Assembly: GCA_905221605.1 (NCBI GenBank)
Contig: CAJNDS010002231.1
Span: forward strand, 265,001 to 329,000
DNA: 64,000 bases
Direction of reading: 5' to 3'
Source of the DNA: Symbiodinium natans
Lineage: Eukaryota; Sar; Dinophyceae; Suessiales; Symbiodiniaceae
Below the pieces are notes generated by a model. It saw only the letters and a list, made by a program, of their open reading frames with translations. It did no database searches and had not been told where the DNA came from. Below, one piece after another: positions 48,636 to 61,478 of this stretch (position 1 is its first letter; the number at the start of each line of letters is the position of its first letter). The position numbers and the translations under genes are program-made.

Positions 48636-49500
48636 GTGTGTTTTTGTGTCTGGGCCTTAAAGGGGGGCGATATACTAGCTTAGGGCCCAAGTATATACTA
48701 TATAGAAGTATGTACATGGGCCCTTAGGGAGTGCTGAGGACTTCTGGCGGATACATGGCGCTTCGTGCCAGGACTTGCCGGTGGCAAGTCCCAATCCGAT
48801 GTGCGCAACCCTTCAACAACCCTGAGTGCTTAAATGTGGTGGGTCCTAGCGTCGGGAACCTTAGCAGGTTTCTGTTGCTTGAGCCAACCACCACAAATCT
48901 CCCCTCCGCAACCCTAAACCCTAAACCCTACACCCTCATCAATCAACACTCAACCCTAAACCGAACGATCTTGACAGTATGACAGCCTGCACGTATCACG
49001 CAGCATGTTGCAAAACGGAAATAATGATCCTACCACCTCGAGCCCTCTACCTCAAGAACCTCTAAAAACCGACTTTTTGTAGGCGACGTGACAATCCCAT
49101 AAGGGGCTTCGTAGTAGTAACCTGCCAAAAAAAGTGAGATTCTCAAGTTTCGTCATTGGTAGCCCAGTAAGCATATTCTGATAAGGGAACCCTTTTATGG
49201 GAGTTGGTTACTGAGTGCGGGTTGCCCAAAAAATACCCTAATGACCTACCACAAAAAGGTAGATCCTAAAAGGGGCTTTATACCAAAACAAGTAGGTTTT
49301 GGGATTCTTATACGGTACACCTTGGGACGTTCCCCCTTTTACAAACAGTCCGTAATTGGGATTTTCATAGGCGGCACTATATTCCCGATTAAGGACTGTT
49401 AGTATAAGGGGGAACATCCCCAAGGTGTACCCAAACACCCTGAACCCTAAACCCTATAAACCCTATAAACCCTATAAACCCTAAACCCTAAACCCTAAAC

Positions 49501-49606
49501 CGGCAAGTCTGCCAAGGCCGTGGCCAGATGATGAGAGCCAGGACGACGACGGCCCAGGCCAGAGAGATCTTCCAGGCCAGCAGGTTTTCGTGCTGGACAC
49601 CCTCTC
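49501..49606 (-). CDS. unknown gene, hydrophobic exon candidate
   Basis: Contains AWKISLAWAVVVLALIIWP, a good membrane helix. Acceptor TTCCAG|G preceded by CCCTAAA; the donor is GTTTAGGG itself. All three frames are open, so the frame choice rests on hydrophobicity. It lies about 1.1 kb upstream of the ABCC leader and could be the 3' part of the previous gene. Confidence 0.45.
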
Positions 49607-52600
49607 CTGGAAAGGGTTTAGGGTTTAGGGTTTAGGGTTTAGTTTCGTTTCCCTAAGGGTCCCTGTTCCTATAGAGTATATGCTTGGGCCTTACAGGGGG
49701 GGGGGGATCCGGCCAAGTATGTACTATAAGGGTACATGCACCCTTTAGGCTTTTTCAATCTTGCGCCAAGAAAAAGCCGGGCCTCCTCAGGATTTGGGTA
49801 CGGGTTCGGGCTTTAGGCATGAGGGGTTTAGGGCTCTTGGGTTTTGGGGCGTAGGGTTCCGAAACCTTTTTGTTTGAACCCGGGCTCTCTGAGGTGCTTC
49901 GGGACCCTAAACCCTAAACCCTGAACCCTGAACCCTGAACCCTGAACCCTGAACCCTGAACCCTAAACCCTAAACCCTAAACTTCAAGGGATGCAGGCCA
50001 TGTAAAGAGGAGAAACAGCGCCACAGACCACATCTTCCGCAATGTTTTCTTGGCTGACTTCTGAACCCCTCTTAAAAGTTTAACTTTTAGGCTGCTGGGA
50101 AAATATGTTGATTGTAAATTCCCGTATTTTGCTTACTTTATTATAACATATGCTCGTTTCCTTATTGTAGTTGCTTGAAAAGCCCCCAGAAGGTTCAAGT
50201 CCCCAGAGCCAGGTTAAAGTCATTGTTTTCTTGGGGTTCATGCTGCAGGCGACCACGGACGGCTCTAGGGTTTAGGGTTTAGGGTTTAGGGTTTAGGGTT
50301 TAGGGTTTAGGGTTTAGGGTTTAGGGTTTAGGGTTTAGGGTTTAGGGTTTAGGCTGAAAGTGTCCTTTGGAAAGAAGATCGGTCAGCACCTTGATCTGGT
50401 TGAACCCGCAGTGGCGCAGCTTGTGGATGAGGCCTCACTCAACAATAAGCCCTAAGCCCTATGCCCTAAGCCCTTTTTGCAACTGGACTGCGAACAACTA
50501 AACTCTAAACCCTAAGTCCTAAAGCTCAAAGCCCAGGAAAGCTAACGAGCATGTCGTTCACCCTGAGCCCGAAACAACCATAAACCCGAAAGCCTTAGCG
50601 TTTAGGGGTTACAACTTGGGATGTTCCCGTACACAAACAAATCTTAATAGGGATTATAATCGGAGACTGTTCGCATAAGGAGGAACATCCCAATTTTACA
50701 ACTTACATGGTATGGTCTCTGGGCCACTAAAACAGCCCCAAACCCCAAACACTTTATGGCCTCAGAGAGCCTGTAGGACAACAGTGTCGAGGCTAAGTTT
50801 CATAGAGATCATAGAGCCCCCCATCGGGCAAGAAGTACCGAAGGATCCCCGATAGGTACCCGCGGTTTGGGCTTAGGCTGTTGACGCAAGGGCTTGTAGG
50901 CTTTGGGCGCGTAGAACCCTAAAACCCTAAACCCTAAACTCTAAACCCTGAACCCTAAACCCTAACCGTAGAGGTTTCAAGCTTGTGGGCTACAGGGGAT
51001 GAGGCAGATAAGTGGATAAAGAGGATTTAGATCCGGAATGGGTCACCGGGACCAGGGTTCAACACAACTCCCGGACTCAGGCGTAATTAGGGTTTAGGGT
51101 TTAGGGCATATACCCTAAACCCCTAACCCCTAACCCCTAAACCCTAAACCCTAAACCCTGAACCCGGGCATTGGACCTGGCGTACCGCAGAAAATCATGT
51201 AGGTCCCGCTACGAGGTTCCCGAAGCAGTTGGGAACCAGAGAGGGCCGTCAAACATGCGGTTTAGGGTTTAGGGTTTAGTGTTTAGGGGTTTTATAAGCC
51301 CGAGCCCTTAACCCTTAAAAAAACACCCTAAACCCTAAACCCTAAACCCTAAACTTTAAACCCTAAACCTAAACCAAAGCCCCAATTGGGCCCCAAAGGC
51401 CTTGTCATCTGGGGTCTAGGGTCCTTAGGGTCAGCCTTGCCAAGCCGAGAGCCCCAAAACCTACACGCTTAACCCCAAACCCCCTTAATTAGGGAATATC
51501 CCTTAAACAAAAATAAGAACCCTAAATCCTGAACCCTAAGCCCTAAGCCCTACACCCTAATATGAGTTAAGGACCTATACAAAGGAGAATATAAGGAGGA
51601 CGTCCCCATTCCCCTGAATTGTCTTCTAAGGGTATGTCCAAAGGGTATGGCTCTTAAAGCCGTCTGAAAAAATTGCTGAAGATCATCCTCTTAAACCCAT
51701 TAAGGCAAAATGTAACATGTCCCAAGAGCTTACCTATAACCTCCTAAACCCTAAACCCTAAACCCTAAACCCTAAACCCTAAACCCTAAACCCTAAACCC
51801 TAAACCCTAAACCCTAAACCCTAAACCCTAAACCCTAAACCCTTTCTTAGAATCTGGTGGCGCCAAGGGGCCCATCCACTCGAAAGCTTTGAATTTGAGA
51901 GCGGTCGGGACGGTGAAGGGCACCTGGGCGTAAAGCTTTAGGTGGCCAGGGTTTAGGGTTTAGGGTTTAGGGTTTAGGGTGTAGGGCTTAGGGCTTAGGG
52001 TTTAGGGCTTATATTAGGGTTTAGGGCTCCCAAAGAGCTCAACACTTTGGTGAAGGAGTACACCTGCAATTCTTGCTTCTCCAATATTTCCCTACCAAAG
52101 TGGAAGCCCAAAGATATGAACTTTGGGATGCTACTGTTACAGTCCTTAATTGGGGCCCTAAACCCTAAACCCTAAACCCTAAACCCTCAACCCTAAACCC
52201 TAAACCCTAAACTCTAAACCCTAAACCCTAAACCCTATTCTAATCCCTACTAAGGACAGTTGGTAAAAGTTCGGTAAAAGGGAGAAGCATCCCAACCTCA
52301 AATCATGCTCGGCGCCCTGATATGACTCAAGAGGTGTAAGGAGGTTCAGGGTACTTGTAACCCCAGTTACAACTGTCCGAAGTATATAGATGTGTTTTCG
52401 TAGCTATAAGTCTTAGCTTTGGAGTAGACCCTGGAAAAAAAAGTATATACTTTTTAGGTATAAGTAGCGGTTATAGGAACCCAGAACCAAAAAAAGTATT
52501 AAAGTGTAGTACTCCAAAACCCAGAAGTACCCATGAAGCTCCAAGTAGTTGAAAGGTGTAGTGAGCTCCTTGGGGTTGAGGGTTTCGGGTTTAGAGATGT

Positions 52601-55600
52601 TAAGGGTTTGTTGGGGCCAAGTGCCCTCTAATGAAAGCCCTACACTCCCCTAAAAACCAAGCACCCTAAATTTAAGGTACCCTTGAGCTCTGAAGAATGC
52701 ACTCCTGCCTTTAGGGTTTCGACACACCCAAAACCCAAAAGGTTCAAGTCCTAAGAGCCCGCCAGAAGAAGAAAACCTACTTTATAGCTGTACTTATGAG
52801 CCCCCCCCAAGTCCCCTAAACCCTAAACCCTAAACCCTAACCCTAAACCCTAGACCCTAAACCCTAAACCCTAAACCCCAAAAAACCCAGGGTACAACTC
52901 AAGAAAAAAAAGTCGCGCGCGCCTCCACCCCCAGGCCTTGATTGAGGGGACAGTGGCCGTTCACGGGTGCCAGGACCCAGGGGTTCTCTGCATCGCCTCG
53001 TGGGTTTAGGGTTTAGGGCTAGGGTTTAGGGTTTGGGGTTTAGGGTTTAGGGTTTGGGGTTTCGGGCTAGGGTTTTAGGGTTTAGGGTTCAGAGTTTAAG
53101 GTTTAGGGTTTACTGCTAGGGTTTAGGGTTTTGGGTTTAGGGTCTACTGACTTTGTGCCCTTCAGGGTGTAGAGAATGGGCAGGATGGCTTCTACCTACT
53201 GGTTCTTGCTAGGAAATGAGGGAATCCAATTCCTAACTTAGGTACCATATATAGATAGACATTCCCTAGGCCCTAAGCCCTAAACCCTAAACCCTAAGAC
53301 AGGAAAGGCACCCAGCTCAGGGCTCAGTCGAGTGCTGAGCGACTCAAGAAAGCCCTCGCGCCTAAGAACATCTAAACGCCCTAACCCAAGGGGGTTCATA
53401 TACCTAACTAGGGAATACTTGGGCCTTAGCGCACTTTCTACATAAGGACTTTGGGGCCCAAGCATATATCAATAAGGTACGTGGACCCTTAGGGTACTTG
53501 CCCCATGCTCCTTATGCCCCTGGGGGCTTCTTTTCCTCGCCCGGCTTGGGAGTTGATGGAAAATAGGGGACCCCTAAACCCAAACCCTAAACCCTAAACC
53601 CTAAACCCTAAACCCTAACACAGAGTCCGAAACAGAAGGATTCCCTGATACTAAGGACCGCAGGAGGGGACCCCTAATTTCGGAAACCCCCATTTAGGGT
53701 TTAGGGCTTAGGGCTTAGGGTTACATCTTTGTACGTTGGATATAGTCCAGAGCATTTGCTGAGCTGCTTCCTACCCCCTGATTTTACCCCAAGTACCGTA
53801 AGCGCTTGCTTCAGTTCAACTCAGGTTCAAGTGAAGAAAAAGGAAAAAAACAGCACTGTGTGTACCAAGTGATGCTATGCCACAACTGAGTCACCAACAC
53901 CTCAAGACATGACACTCTCGAGCTTTTAGGGTTTAGGGTTTACCTCGCAAGTCCGTGAAACGCTGAGTGAGACCTTCATCTGGGGCGACGGCTGATGGTT
54001 AGGTTGGCTGCAAGTACTTCGGCAACCCTTTCCTTTTCGGCAGCCTGGCGTTGGCTTTCGGCTTAGTTGTCCAGTAACCTGGGGGAATTCAAGGTTAACC
54101 TTTGGGATTTTATAGGGATTAGAATACTCCAAAAAGGTTAAAGGTTACCTACTCTACTACTAAGTCGGGCTTGCCAGGGCTTCTGCTGGTGACTTCGGCA
54201 TTGGCAGGTAAAGACCCTTTGCGGATTTGGCGCGGCCTTCCCCCCTGAGTCCTAAACCCTTCCCCCCTAAGTCCTAAGTCCTAAACCCTAAACCCTACAC
54301 CCTAAACCCTAGCCTCCTCAGTGGTAGTACCTGCCCAGTTCCCAGCCTAAGCCGTAAGCTGCGCGGCTCTTCGTTAAGTGCTGAAAGGCTTCTGGGGCGC
54401 AAGGTCCCCAATCGGAGGCAACAAAACTACTCCAAGGAGGGTTTAGGGTTTGGGGTTTAGGGTATGCAGCTACTATTTGCTTAAGAACGTAAGAACCACC
54501 CAAAAAACAAATTTAAATAATGTTCTTCCTTACAAGGCAGCAAAGAGATGCAGACCGGGTAGCTGCTCGTTGGTCGCGAAGCTTCCAATGCCTTGCAGCA
54601 CGCATGCGAGCCTCCTCAAACAAAAGATCTGAACCTTCTTGTTGAGGGTTTGCGAAGAGCCCAATACTCCTTTATTCAGGTGTGTATATATATATATCTG
54701 TAAAAATAGCTTACTTCATTCGAGGACCACCCTCAGTCGCGCTTAAGACTTAACGTTGTTTCTTAAAACCGTAGGCTAGAATCCCTAAAACCAATCCACA
54801 ACCACACCACAGGGGGGGAGGGGGGGGGGGGGGGGTTGAAGGGTCCTAGCTGGGTCTCCAAGTATAAAACGAGCCCACTACTCAGTATCTAAAGCCTGCA
54901 CCTGATGCGGACTTGGGGCTATTTGGGGGGTTTAGGGTTGGAGTTTGGGGCTGGGATGTTCCCCCTTGTACAAGAAGTCCTGAAAAGGGATCATCATAGG
55001 GGGTACTAGAATCTCTATTAAGGGCTGTTAGTTTATGCGGGAACATCTCAAGTTTGGGGTTTAGGGTTCCTGAACCCTAAACCCTAAACCCTAAACCCTA
55101 ATCCTAAACTCGGGTTTCGAAGCCCCTGAGCCAGGCTGCAACGATGTCTGTACGAATCCAAGCGCGGCTCGATTTTCATCTGCAGCCTCCGCCGGTGCAC
55201 AAGCAAAGCAGCTGGATTCTACGTCTGGGCTTATCCTAAACCCTAAACCCTAAACCCTAAACCCTAAACCCTACACCCTAAACCCTAAACCCTAACCATA
55301 AACCCTAAACCCTTAATTCGGCTGAGGAGATGCTCCTCGAGAATCCGCAAACACATTTTTTTGCCTTGTAAGTCCCAATGAAAGGGACTAAAGGAGGGAC
55401 CCTTATTTAGGGTTTAGGGTTTAGGGTTTAGGGTTTAGGGTTTAGGGTTTAGGCACCTTAGGGATCATTTAGGGGTTCTTGAGGGGTATTTAGGGGCTAC
55501 TTAATGAGTTCTCTAGGGACGACATATTACCCCTTAACACAGAACCCCCAACCTTAAACCCTAAACCCTAAACCCTAAACCCTAAACCCTAACCCTAAAC

Positions 55601-58600
55601 CCTAAACACTAAACCCTAAACCCTAAACCCTCTTCATGCCGCCGCCAAGCCAGCTTTCGGCCTATTCCTGTGGGCCCCGACAACCCGAAACCCTGGTTCC
55701 CGACGATTTCGACTTGACTGAAGCATTTAGGGTTTAGGGTTTAGGGGTTGGGGGGCGTCCAGTGCATCACTGAATCCCTACAAGCCCGCGTGTGTGCACC
55801 TGCAGTAAAGGGTTAAGGGTTTGGGGCTTAGGGGTGAAAATGGACATGTGCCAAGAATTGAAGAGCATTTCCCTTTTGAGGGTGCATGGGATATTCAAGT
55901 TGGTAGCAATCCTAAACCCTAAACCCTAGTATACTAGAAATTGCAGTCAGAATCATGCAGCTCAATTCAATGGCAACTATCCCAGAGCCTTCAGGCATGC
56001 CTCCACCCCCCCCCCCCCAAAAAAAAAAAAAGAGGTAGAGGGGAGATCAGCACATCCACACCAAGCGCACAAACCGGCAGAAACAACAAAACAAAAACAG
56101 TACAACACACACACACACAAAGACACACACACACAGACACACAGAGACACACACACACACACACAAAGACACACACACACACACACACACAAAGACACAC
56201 ACACACACACAAAGACACACACACACGCACACACAAACACACAAACACACAAACAAACACACAACGCCTCCTCCCGCAAGCACTGCCCGGCTGGGCAGGT
56301 CTGTGGAAGTGTCCTGAGATCGCTTACCCTAAACCCTAAACCCTAAACCCTAAACCCCTTAGCTGGCCACAGCGCGGTGAAGCTTTGGGCTTGCCCTGGC
56401 CTTCTATGGATTTATGCCTCTATATATGCGTATATATATATGTATATATGTATATCTGTGTGTATAGGTATGTTTATATGTATAAGTAAACAAACCAATA
56501 AACAAATAAACAAATAATAAGTGTATATATATATATATATTTATTTATTTATTAATCGAAATGTATCTCTGTATATGTATATATATATATATACATGTAT
56601 TCATATTTATATGTAGGTATAGACATGACATGAGGCGTAAGCAAGGGTCGAAGCTTGTGGGGTGCTCTCCGGGTTCACACTTAAGCCCACGTGCCGGAAT
56701 GAAAGCTCAGGCTCCCTACTCGGAGATTCATGGGTGATTCTAAACTCCCAAGTAGGGTTTAGGGTTTAGGGTTTGGGGTTTAGGGATTAGGGCGTAGGGT
56801 ACTCATAACCCCAATTATAAGTCTAGTTATAACCTACTTAGGGGACTTAAGTGCATTGTATATTTGGGTTCATTGGGGTAATAAGTAGCCATGAACCTCC
56901 AAGTAAACGCTGAATATGCAAGGATGCCGACTCCCGGGTACAAAGGTCAAAAGGGACGAGAGGAGGGACCCTTATGAGGGACCTTAGGGGTTGTTTAGGG
57001 GTTTTTCAGGGGCTACTTAGGTACATAGGGATATATAAGTCAGGCATTAAGTGCGTTGCGGGGTATAGGGTTTAGGGTGCTGAATGTGCAAGCAAGGGTC
57101 GACTGAGCCAGCGCAACAGCACTTGTAGCAAGCGGGAGAAAAGATCGCCACATGGCGAAGACAACCTAAGAAGCCGGCATGGCTGTTCAGGGTCTATGTC
57201 TATGTTTAGGGTTTAGGGTTTAGGGTTTAGGGTTGAGGGTTGAGGGTTGAGGGTTTAGGGTTTAGGGTTTAGGGCTTCCTGAACCCGAAACCTACACCCT
57301 AAACCATGTGCAGGGTCAGAGACGGGCTTAAGGCGCAGACTGCTTCAACATTCATAATATCGGCGCCTTAATACTTAGAACAAGGGACATAGAGGGACCA
57401 CAAGGGAATACTGTTAGGAAACTATTCCGACCCCTATACGAAACCCAAGAGGAACGGTCCTAGACCCTAAACCCTACATCCTAAACCCGAAGCCCTAAGA
57501 ATTGCTCGTCCTTGTGCGCTTTGACACTGATACATTGGAGGAGTTGGGCGCCTTCCTGTATAGGGGCTTGGTTTGCACTCTTCACGTTTAAGTAGGCGGA
57601 CATGAAAGCTCCTGAGGCGCTCCGATTGGGTTTAGGGTTTAGGGTTTAGGGTTTAGAGTTTAGGGTTTAGGGCTTAGGGTTTAGGGTTTAGGGTTTGGTT
57701 TAGGGTTTAGGGTTTAGGGTTTAGGGTTTAGGGTTTAGGGTTTAGGGTTTAGAACCTCATCTGATGCACCGGAGCCCCAGTCAGGTTTGTTGTGTACTCC
57801 TCAAACCCTAAGCCCTAAACCCTTTTTTTTAACACGGACCTCTGAAGCCCTAAACCCTAAACCCTAAACCCCAAATCCTAAGCTCTAAACCCTCAGTTCG
57901 GCCAGGGCGCTTTTGGGATTTTGAGAGATACGAAGTGGGTCCAGGTGAGCCTGGCCACAAGACCTCAGCTCTTTACTGACTCACGAGCTGTAGGTTCTTG
58001 AGGGCTTAGGGTTTAGGTTTCAGGGTTCTTATACCCCCCTAAGTCCCCCAAGTAGGTTAAGAATTGGGGGGCAGACGGTGGCAAGTACCCATGAACCTCC
58101 TAGTAGGTTCCGTCTGGCGCTGGGCGGCAGGGCCTTACAAGGAAGTAGGGTAAGACTGTTACTAGCACTGCTACTGTCGTTCTTTGATATTGCTCCTACT
58201 ATGTTTATTAAGTTTGTATCTGTAAGGGCGACCCTCATTCAGAGCAGACCCCGACTTGGAGCCTGAGCTAAATCCTGTAAACCCCTAGAAACCCTAAAAC
58301 CTTGAGCCCTATAACCCTAAGAGGGTGACCGTGCAAAAGGGTCCGCCAATACTTGGAATGAGAGTTTTAGGTTCTCATGGTAGATTTATACAAGGGACCC
58401 TAAGGGAATGCTGGGCACCTCATGGCGACTGTAGCATTCGGCCTCTTCTTCTTGCTTGGTGCACTTGAGGGCCTTCAAGTTGCCCTAAACCCTAAACCCT
58501 AAACCCTAAACCCTAAACCCTAAACCCTAAACCCTAAACCCTAAACCCTAAACCCTAAACCCTAAACCCTAAACCTAAGCACTAAACCCTGAACCCTAAA

Positions 58601-60681
58601 CCTTAAAAAGGGATCCTGGCTCGACCGTACCCCTAAAGAGTTCGCTTCATCTTTCTCCTGATATGAACCGAAACCCGAAACCGTATAAACTCTACAAACC
58701 CTAAACCCTAAAACCCTGAGCTAAAGCCTGTAAGCCCTAGAAACCCTAAAACCTTGAGCCCCATAACCCTAACAGGGTGACCGTGCAAAAGGTCCGCCCC
58801 CCAAAGCCAAGGAAACCTTGGGGTTCTTTGAAGACCCCGGTTCTACAGACTCCTTCTCTAGGGTTTCCGGGGTTTAGGATTTGGAGCCCTAAACCCGAAA
58901 CCCTAAACCCTAATCCCGTGGCCCAAAACCCTAACCCCGCAACCCTGCATATCTCCGAACCTCCATCATACCCCAATGCTCAACCCTAAACCCTAAACCC
59001 TAAACCCTCAGCCCAGCCACGATTGAGTTAAATCGGGTCAGGCAGTGGGCAGGGTCTTCCAAGCCTAGACCTGTCTTGAGCCCAGCAAAAAGGCGGCGGA
59101 CGCGCAGCTTGGAGGGTTTAGGGTTTAGGGTTCAGGGTTCAGGGTTCAGGGTTCAGGGTTTAGGGTTTAGGGCTGGTGGAACTACGATTATTTGCTTAAG
59201 AACCCTAAAAAGCATTGTTCAAGAATAAATCCCTATATTACCATCAAAAAGGAAGATTTTCGTGGGGGGTTCTTAAGCAACTAGTAGGGAAAGATCGGAC
59301 AGCCATTGGGTCGCTTATAGGCTGAATCATCATACCCCAAAGTTGGGCCCCAAAAATAGGGGTTTAGGGTGTTCGGGTGTGATTCTAGGCCCTAGAGGTT
59401 AAAGTTGCTCAAGGCGACTAGCACGTATCATTCTTCCATGCCCCCACCTTACTCGCCAGGGGAGTCAGTGTGTTCAGGGCTTCAAAATACGGAGGCTTTT
59501 TCAAAGGACCGCATATGAGTGGTTGTCAAAATTATGGTCCCTTTTGGGGTCCCTAATATCATACGGCACCTAATATGTAGGGAATTTAGGGTGTCCAAGA
59601 AGGGCCCCTAATTTTGACAACTACCCATACTTTTTAGGGTACTTGAAGGCGAGATGGCAGTCGGTTTAGGATGCAGGTGGGGTGAGGGGGGGAGGGGGGG
59701 GTTTAGGGTTTTAGAGTTTAGGGCTCAGGGTTTAGGGTTTAGGGTAAGCCCTATGGAATCACGGCATGAGTTGGTACATGGTCTTGCAAGGATGAAAGGT
59801 TGAAGCGGTTTTTGAGGCTGCTATAGACTTATGATATACCCTGACATACCCGATGATGAATCCCTTAAATGCCCATAAGCCCTAGACCCTTCAAAGGCCT
59901 CATCACAATGGCTCCAAGGCTCCAACTGTGTATTAGTGACGACACGAGACCTTTAATCCCTCAGGAGCTCAACCACCCTGCTGAGGTTCAGGGTTCAGGG
60001 TGTTTTGGCAACCGCGTAAGGGTTTAGGGTTTAGAATTTAGGGGGTCTGCCAGAAGACGTGCGGCCTCTACAACGGTCTTTTAAAACTAGTAAGATGGTG
60101 AAGTCCTCCTTATCGACTATCTGGATCCGCCTGTCAGTATAAGCCCTACATCCCAATTGAAGCCCAAACCCCAAACCCTGACAGACCCAGCGATCTAACC
60201 CTGACTCCGGTATTTCACGACAGCAGGGCAGAAACCCTAAACAACAACCGTCACAGAGGCTTCCGAAAACCACTCCTAAACGCCCAGAATACCCTAACCC
60301 CCAGAATAACCCTAAACCCTAAACCCTAAAAACCTTGAGCGACCACGGGGCCCAAAAACCTTAATTCACCTACTTGTCCTGGAAGATTCGGGAACTAAGC
60401 GACATAGTGCGTTCAAGGCCGCCGTTAGAGGGCATTTTGGGGGGATATTGGGCATCAAATGTCTTACTTCCCTACTACGATCCAGTAAGCTAAAAGAAGC
60501 GCTTTTAGACAAATTACCTAAATCATTCCATTCTCGTCCCATCCCTAAACCCTAAACCCTAAACCCTAAACCCTAAACCCTAAACCCAAAACCCTAAACC
60601 TTAAACGGAACTTTCAGCTCAATCCTCAGACTCACGATTCCGAGCTTGGCACGCTGAGCGTTGGCATCCAAGTCTGCTTCC
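49501..60681 (-). CDS. unidentified minus-strand gene(s), multi-exon
   Basis: Between the decarboxylase stop and the ABCC leader lie many exon-like islands on the minus strand. I do not recognise the protein. Five islands (60636-60681, 59018-59107, 58419-58472, 57891-57950, 57520-57555) join in phase into a charged helical chain. Weaker candidates follow: 57109-57165 (VVFAMWRSFLPLATSAVAL), about 55136-55186 (AADENRAALGFVQ), 54534-54611 (ends at a GTAAGG donor), 51864-51923, 50390-50433 and 49501-49606. Whether these belong to one gene or two is unclear, and the first exon was not located. Islands at 62262-62333 (VPEDIIVSHLRLRAAARE) and 61637-61688 (LLWYLAVGCCMHLREAS) could be upstream parts. 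Confidence 0.5.
50390..50433 (-). CDS. unknown gene, exon candidate
   Basis: Reads LIHKLRHCGFNQIK then a GT donor; reading on without the intron gives VLTDLLSKGHF, so the exon may be longer. A TTTAGGG array ends 37 bp to the left. Confidence 0.4.
51743..51844. repeat. telomeric (CCCTAAA)14 array
   Basis: A perfect array 20 bp left of the 51864-51923 exon candidate. Comparable arrays: 18238-18314, 44357-44446, 50267-50353, 58485-58575, 60727-60794, 61207-61277. Confidence 0.9.
51864..51923 (-). CDS. unknown gene, exon candidate
   Basis: Reads VPFTVPTALKFKAFEWMGPL; acceptor CCCAG|G, GC donor; telomeric arrays on both sides in the exon-flanking orientation. Function not recognised. Confidence 0.45.
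54069..54166. mobile_element. family H inverted-repeat element
   Basis: Left end CCAGTAACCTGG with AAGGTTAACC; right end TTAAAGGTTACCTACTCTAC. Copies: 1241-1334, 12322-12426, 33969-34055, about 45330-45410. Confidence 0.65.
56105..56262. repeat. CA/GACACA microsatellite
   Basis: (CA)n with periodic AAAGACACA and CAGACACA interruptions; preceded by a C-then-A homopolymer block at 56004-56032. Confidence 0.9.
57520..57555 (-). CDS. unknown gene, exon candidate e
   Basis: Reads EGAQLLQCISVK (KAHKDEQ follows if the donor is later). Acceptor TACAG|G, phase 0. Confidence 0.45.
57891..57950 (-). CDS. unknown gene, exon candidate d
   Basis: Reads AHLDPLRISQNPKSALAELR; acceptor GCCAG|G; donor AGG|GTTTAGAG, a degenerate telomeric unit; phase 0. 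Confidence 0.55.
58419..58472 (-). CDS. unknown gene, exon candidate c
   Basis: Reads ALKCTKQEEEAECYSRHE; acceptor TTGAAG|G, donor GAG|GTGCCC, phase 0. Charged, helical, two cysteines. Confidence 0.5.
59018..59107 (-). CDS. unknown gene, exon candidate b
   Basis: Thirty codons: LRVRRLFAGLKTGLGLEDPA then HCLTRFNSIV. Acceptor CCAAG, GC donor, phase 0 on both sides, in frame with candidates a and c. Confidence 0.5.
60636..60681 (-). CDS. unknown gene, exon candidate a
   Basis: Reads EADLDANAQRAKLGI between GCCAG|G and a canonical GTGAGT donor, ending in phase 0. Alpha-helical composition. Confidence 0.5.
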
Positions 60682-61360
60682 CTGGCTGGGCAAAGGTGTG
60701 GGAGTGGCGGATTGGGTTTTTGGGGGTTAGGGTTTAGGGTTTAGGGTTTAGGGTTTAGGGTTTAGGGTTTAGGGTTTAGGGTTTAGGGTTTAGGGGTAGG
60801 GTTTTGGGTTTTTGGGGGGGCTTAGGGTCTTAGGGCTTGGGGTTGAGGGCGGCCCTTGGGACTAAGTGACGTGTTTTTTGCCCATACTTGTTGCTAAAGT
60901 CTGAGTCCACGCTCCGGGAGGATATCCCGAATCCCTAAACCCTGATGAGGCTTTGGGGTTTCGTTTAGGGTCTAATTTTGCTTTGCCCCAAGACTGGACC
61001 TGACTTAGTTTTGGCTTGGGTGGCAAGAGGTCGGAGATGGAACTCAAGAGGCATACCCTAAACCCTAAACCCTAAACCCTAAACCCTAAACCCTAAGGCG
61101 TCTTTGTAGGTTGCCTAAGAATCCGATAAGGGACTTGAAGACTTGAAGATGTCCTGCAAGAACATTGATGCTGGGGTCTGAATTAAGGGACTCCTCCCAG
61201 TCAAGCCTTAGGGTTTAGGGTTTAGGGTTTAGGGTTTAGGGTTTAGGGTTTAGGGTTTAGGGTTTAGGGTTTAGGGTCTCAAGCCGAGCCCTTGCAGAAC
61301 TGCAATCTTCTTCCTCTACTTTCGCCCGCGCATGCTTCTGGCTCTCAGAACGAAAGGGTA

Positions 61361-61478
61361 GTTGCATGGTCCCTTAAATGGGGACCCCTTAGATACCTAT
61401 TGTTCCCAAGGGCCCATACTACGTCAGAATCCTCTGAAGAGGGTGAGGGACCATATGAAGGGACCATGTAACTACCCT
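61361..61478. mobile_element. family I inverted-repeat element
   Basis: Left TAGTTGCATGGTCCCTTAAA, right GGGACCATGTAACTACC, with 'GGGCCCATAC.TCAGAA' inside. Related copies near 2508-2605, 16715-16830 and 41745-41840. Confidence 0.6.

Noticed and set aside
55941-56339. 132-codon plus-strand frame and its minus-strand partners as genes
   Set aside because: Translation of a CA microsatellite (Thr-His repeats) in every frame.
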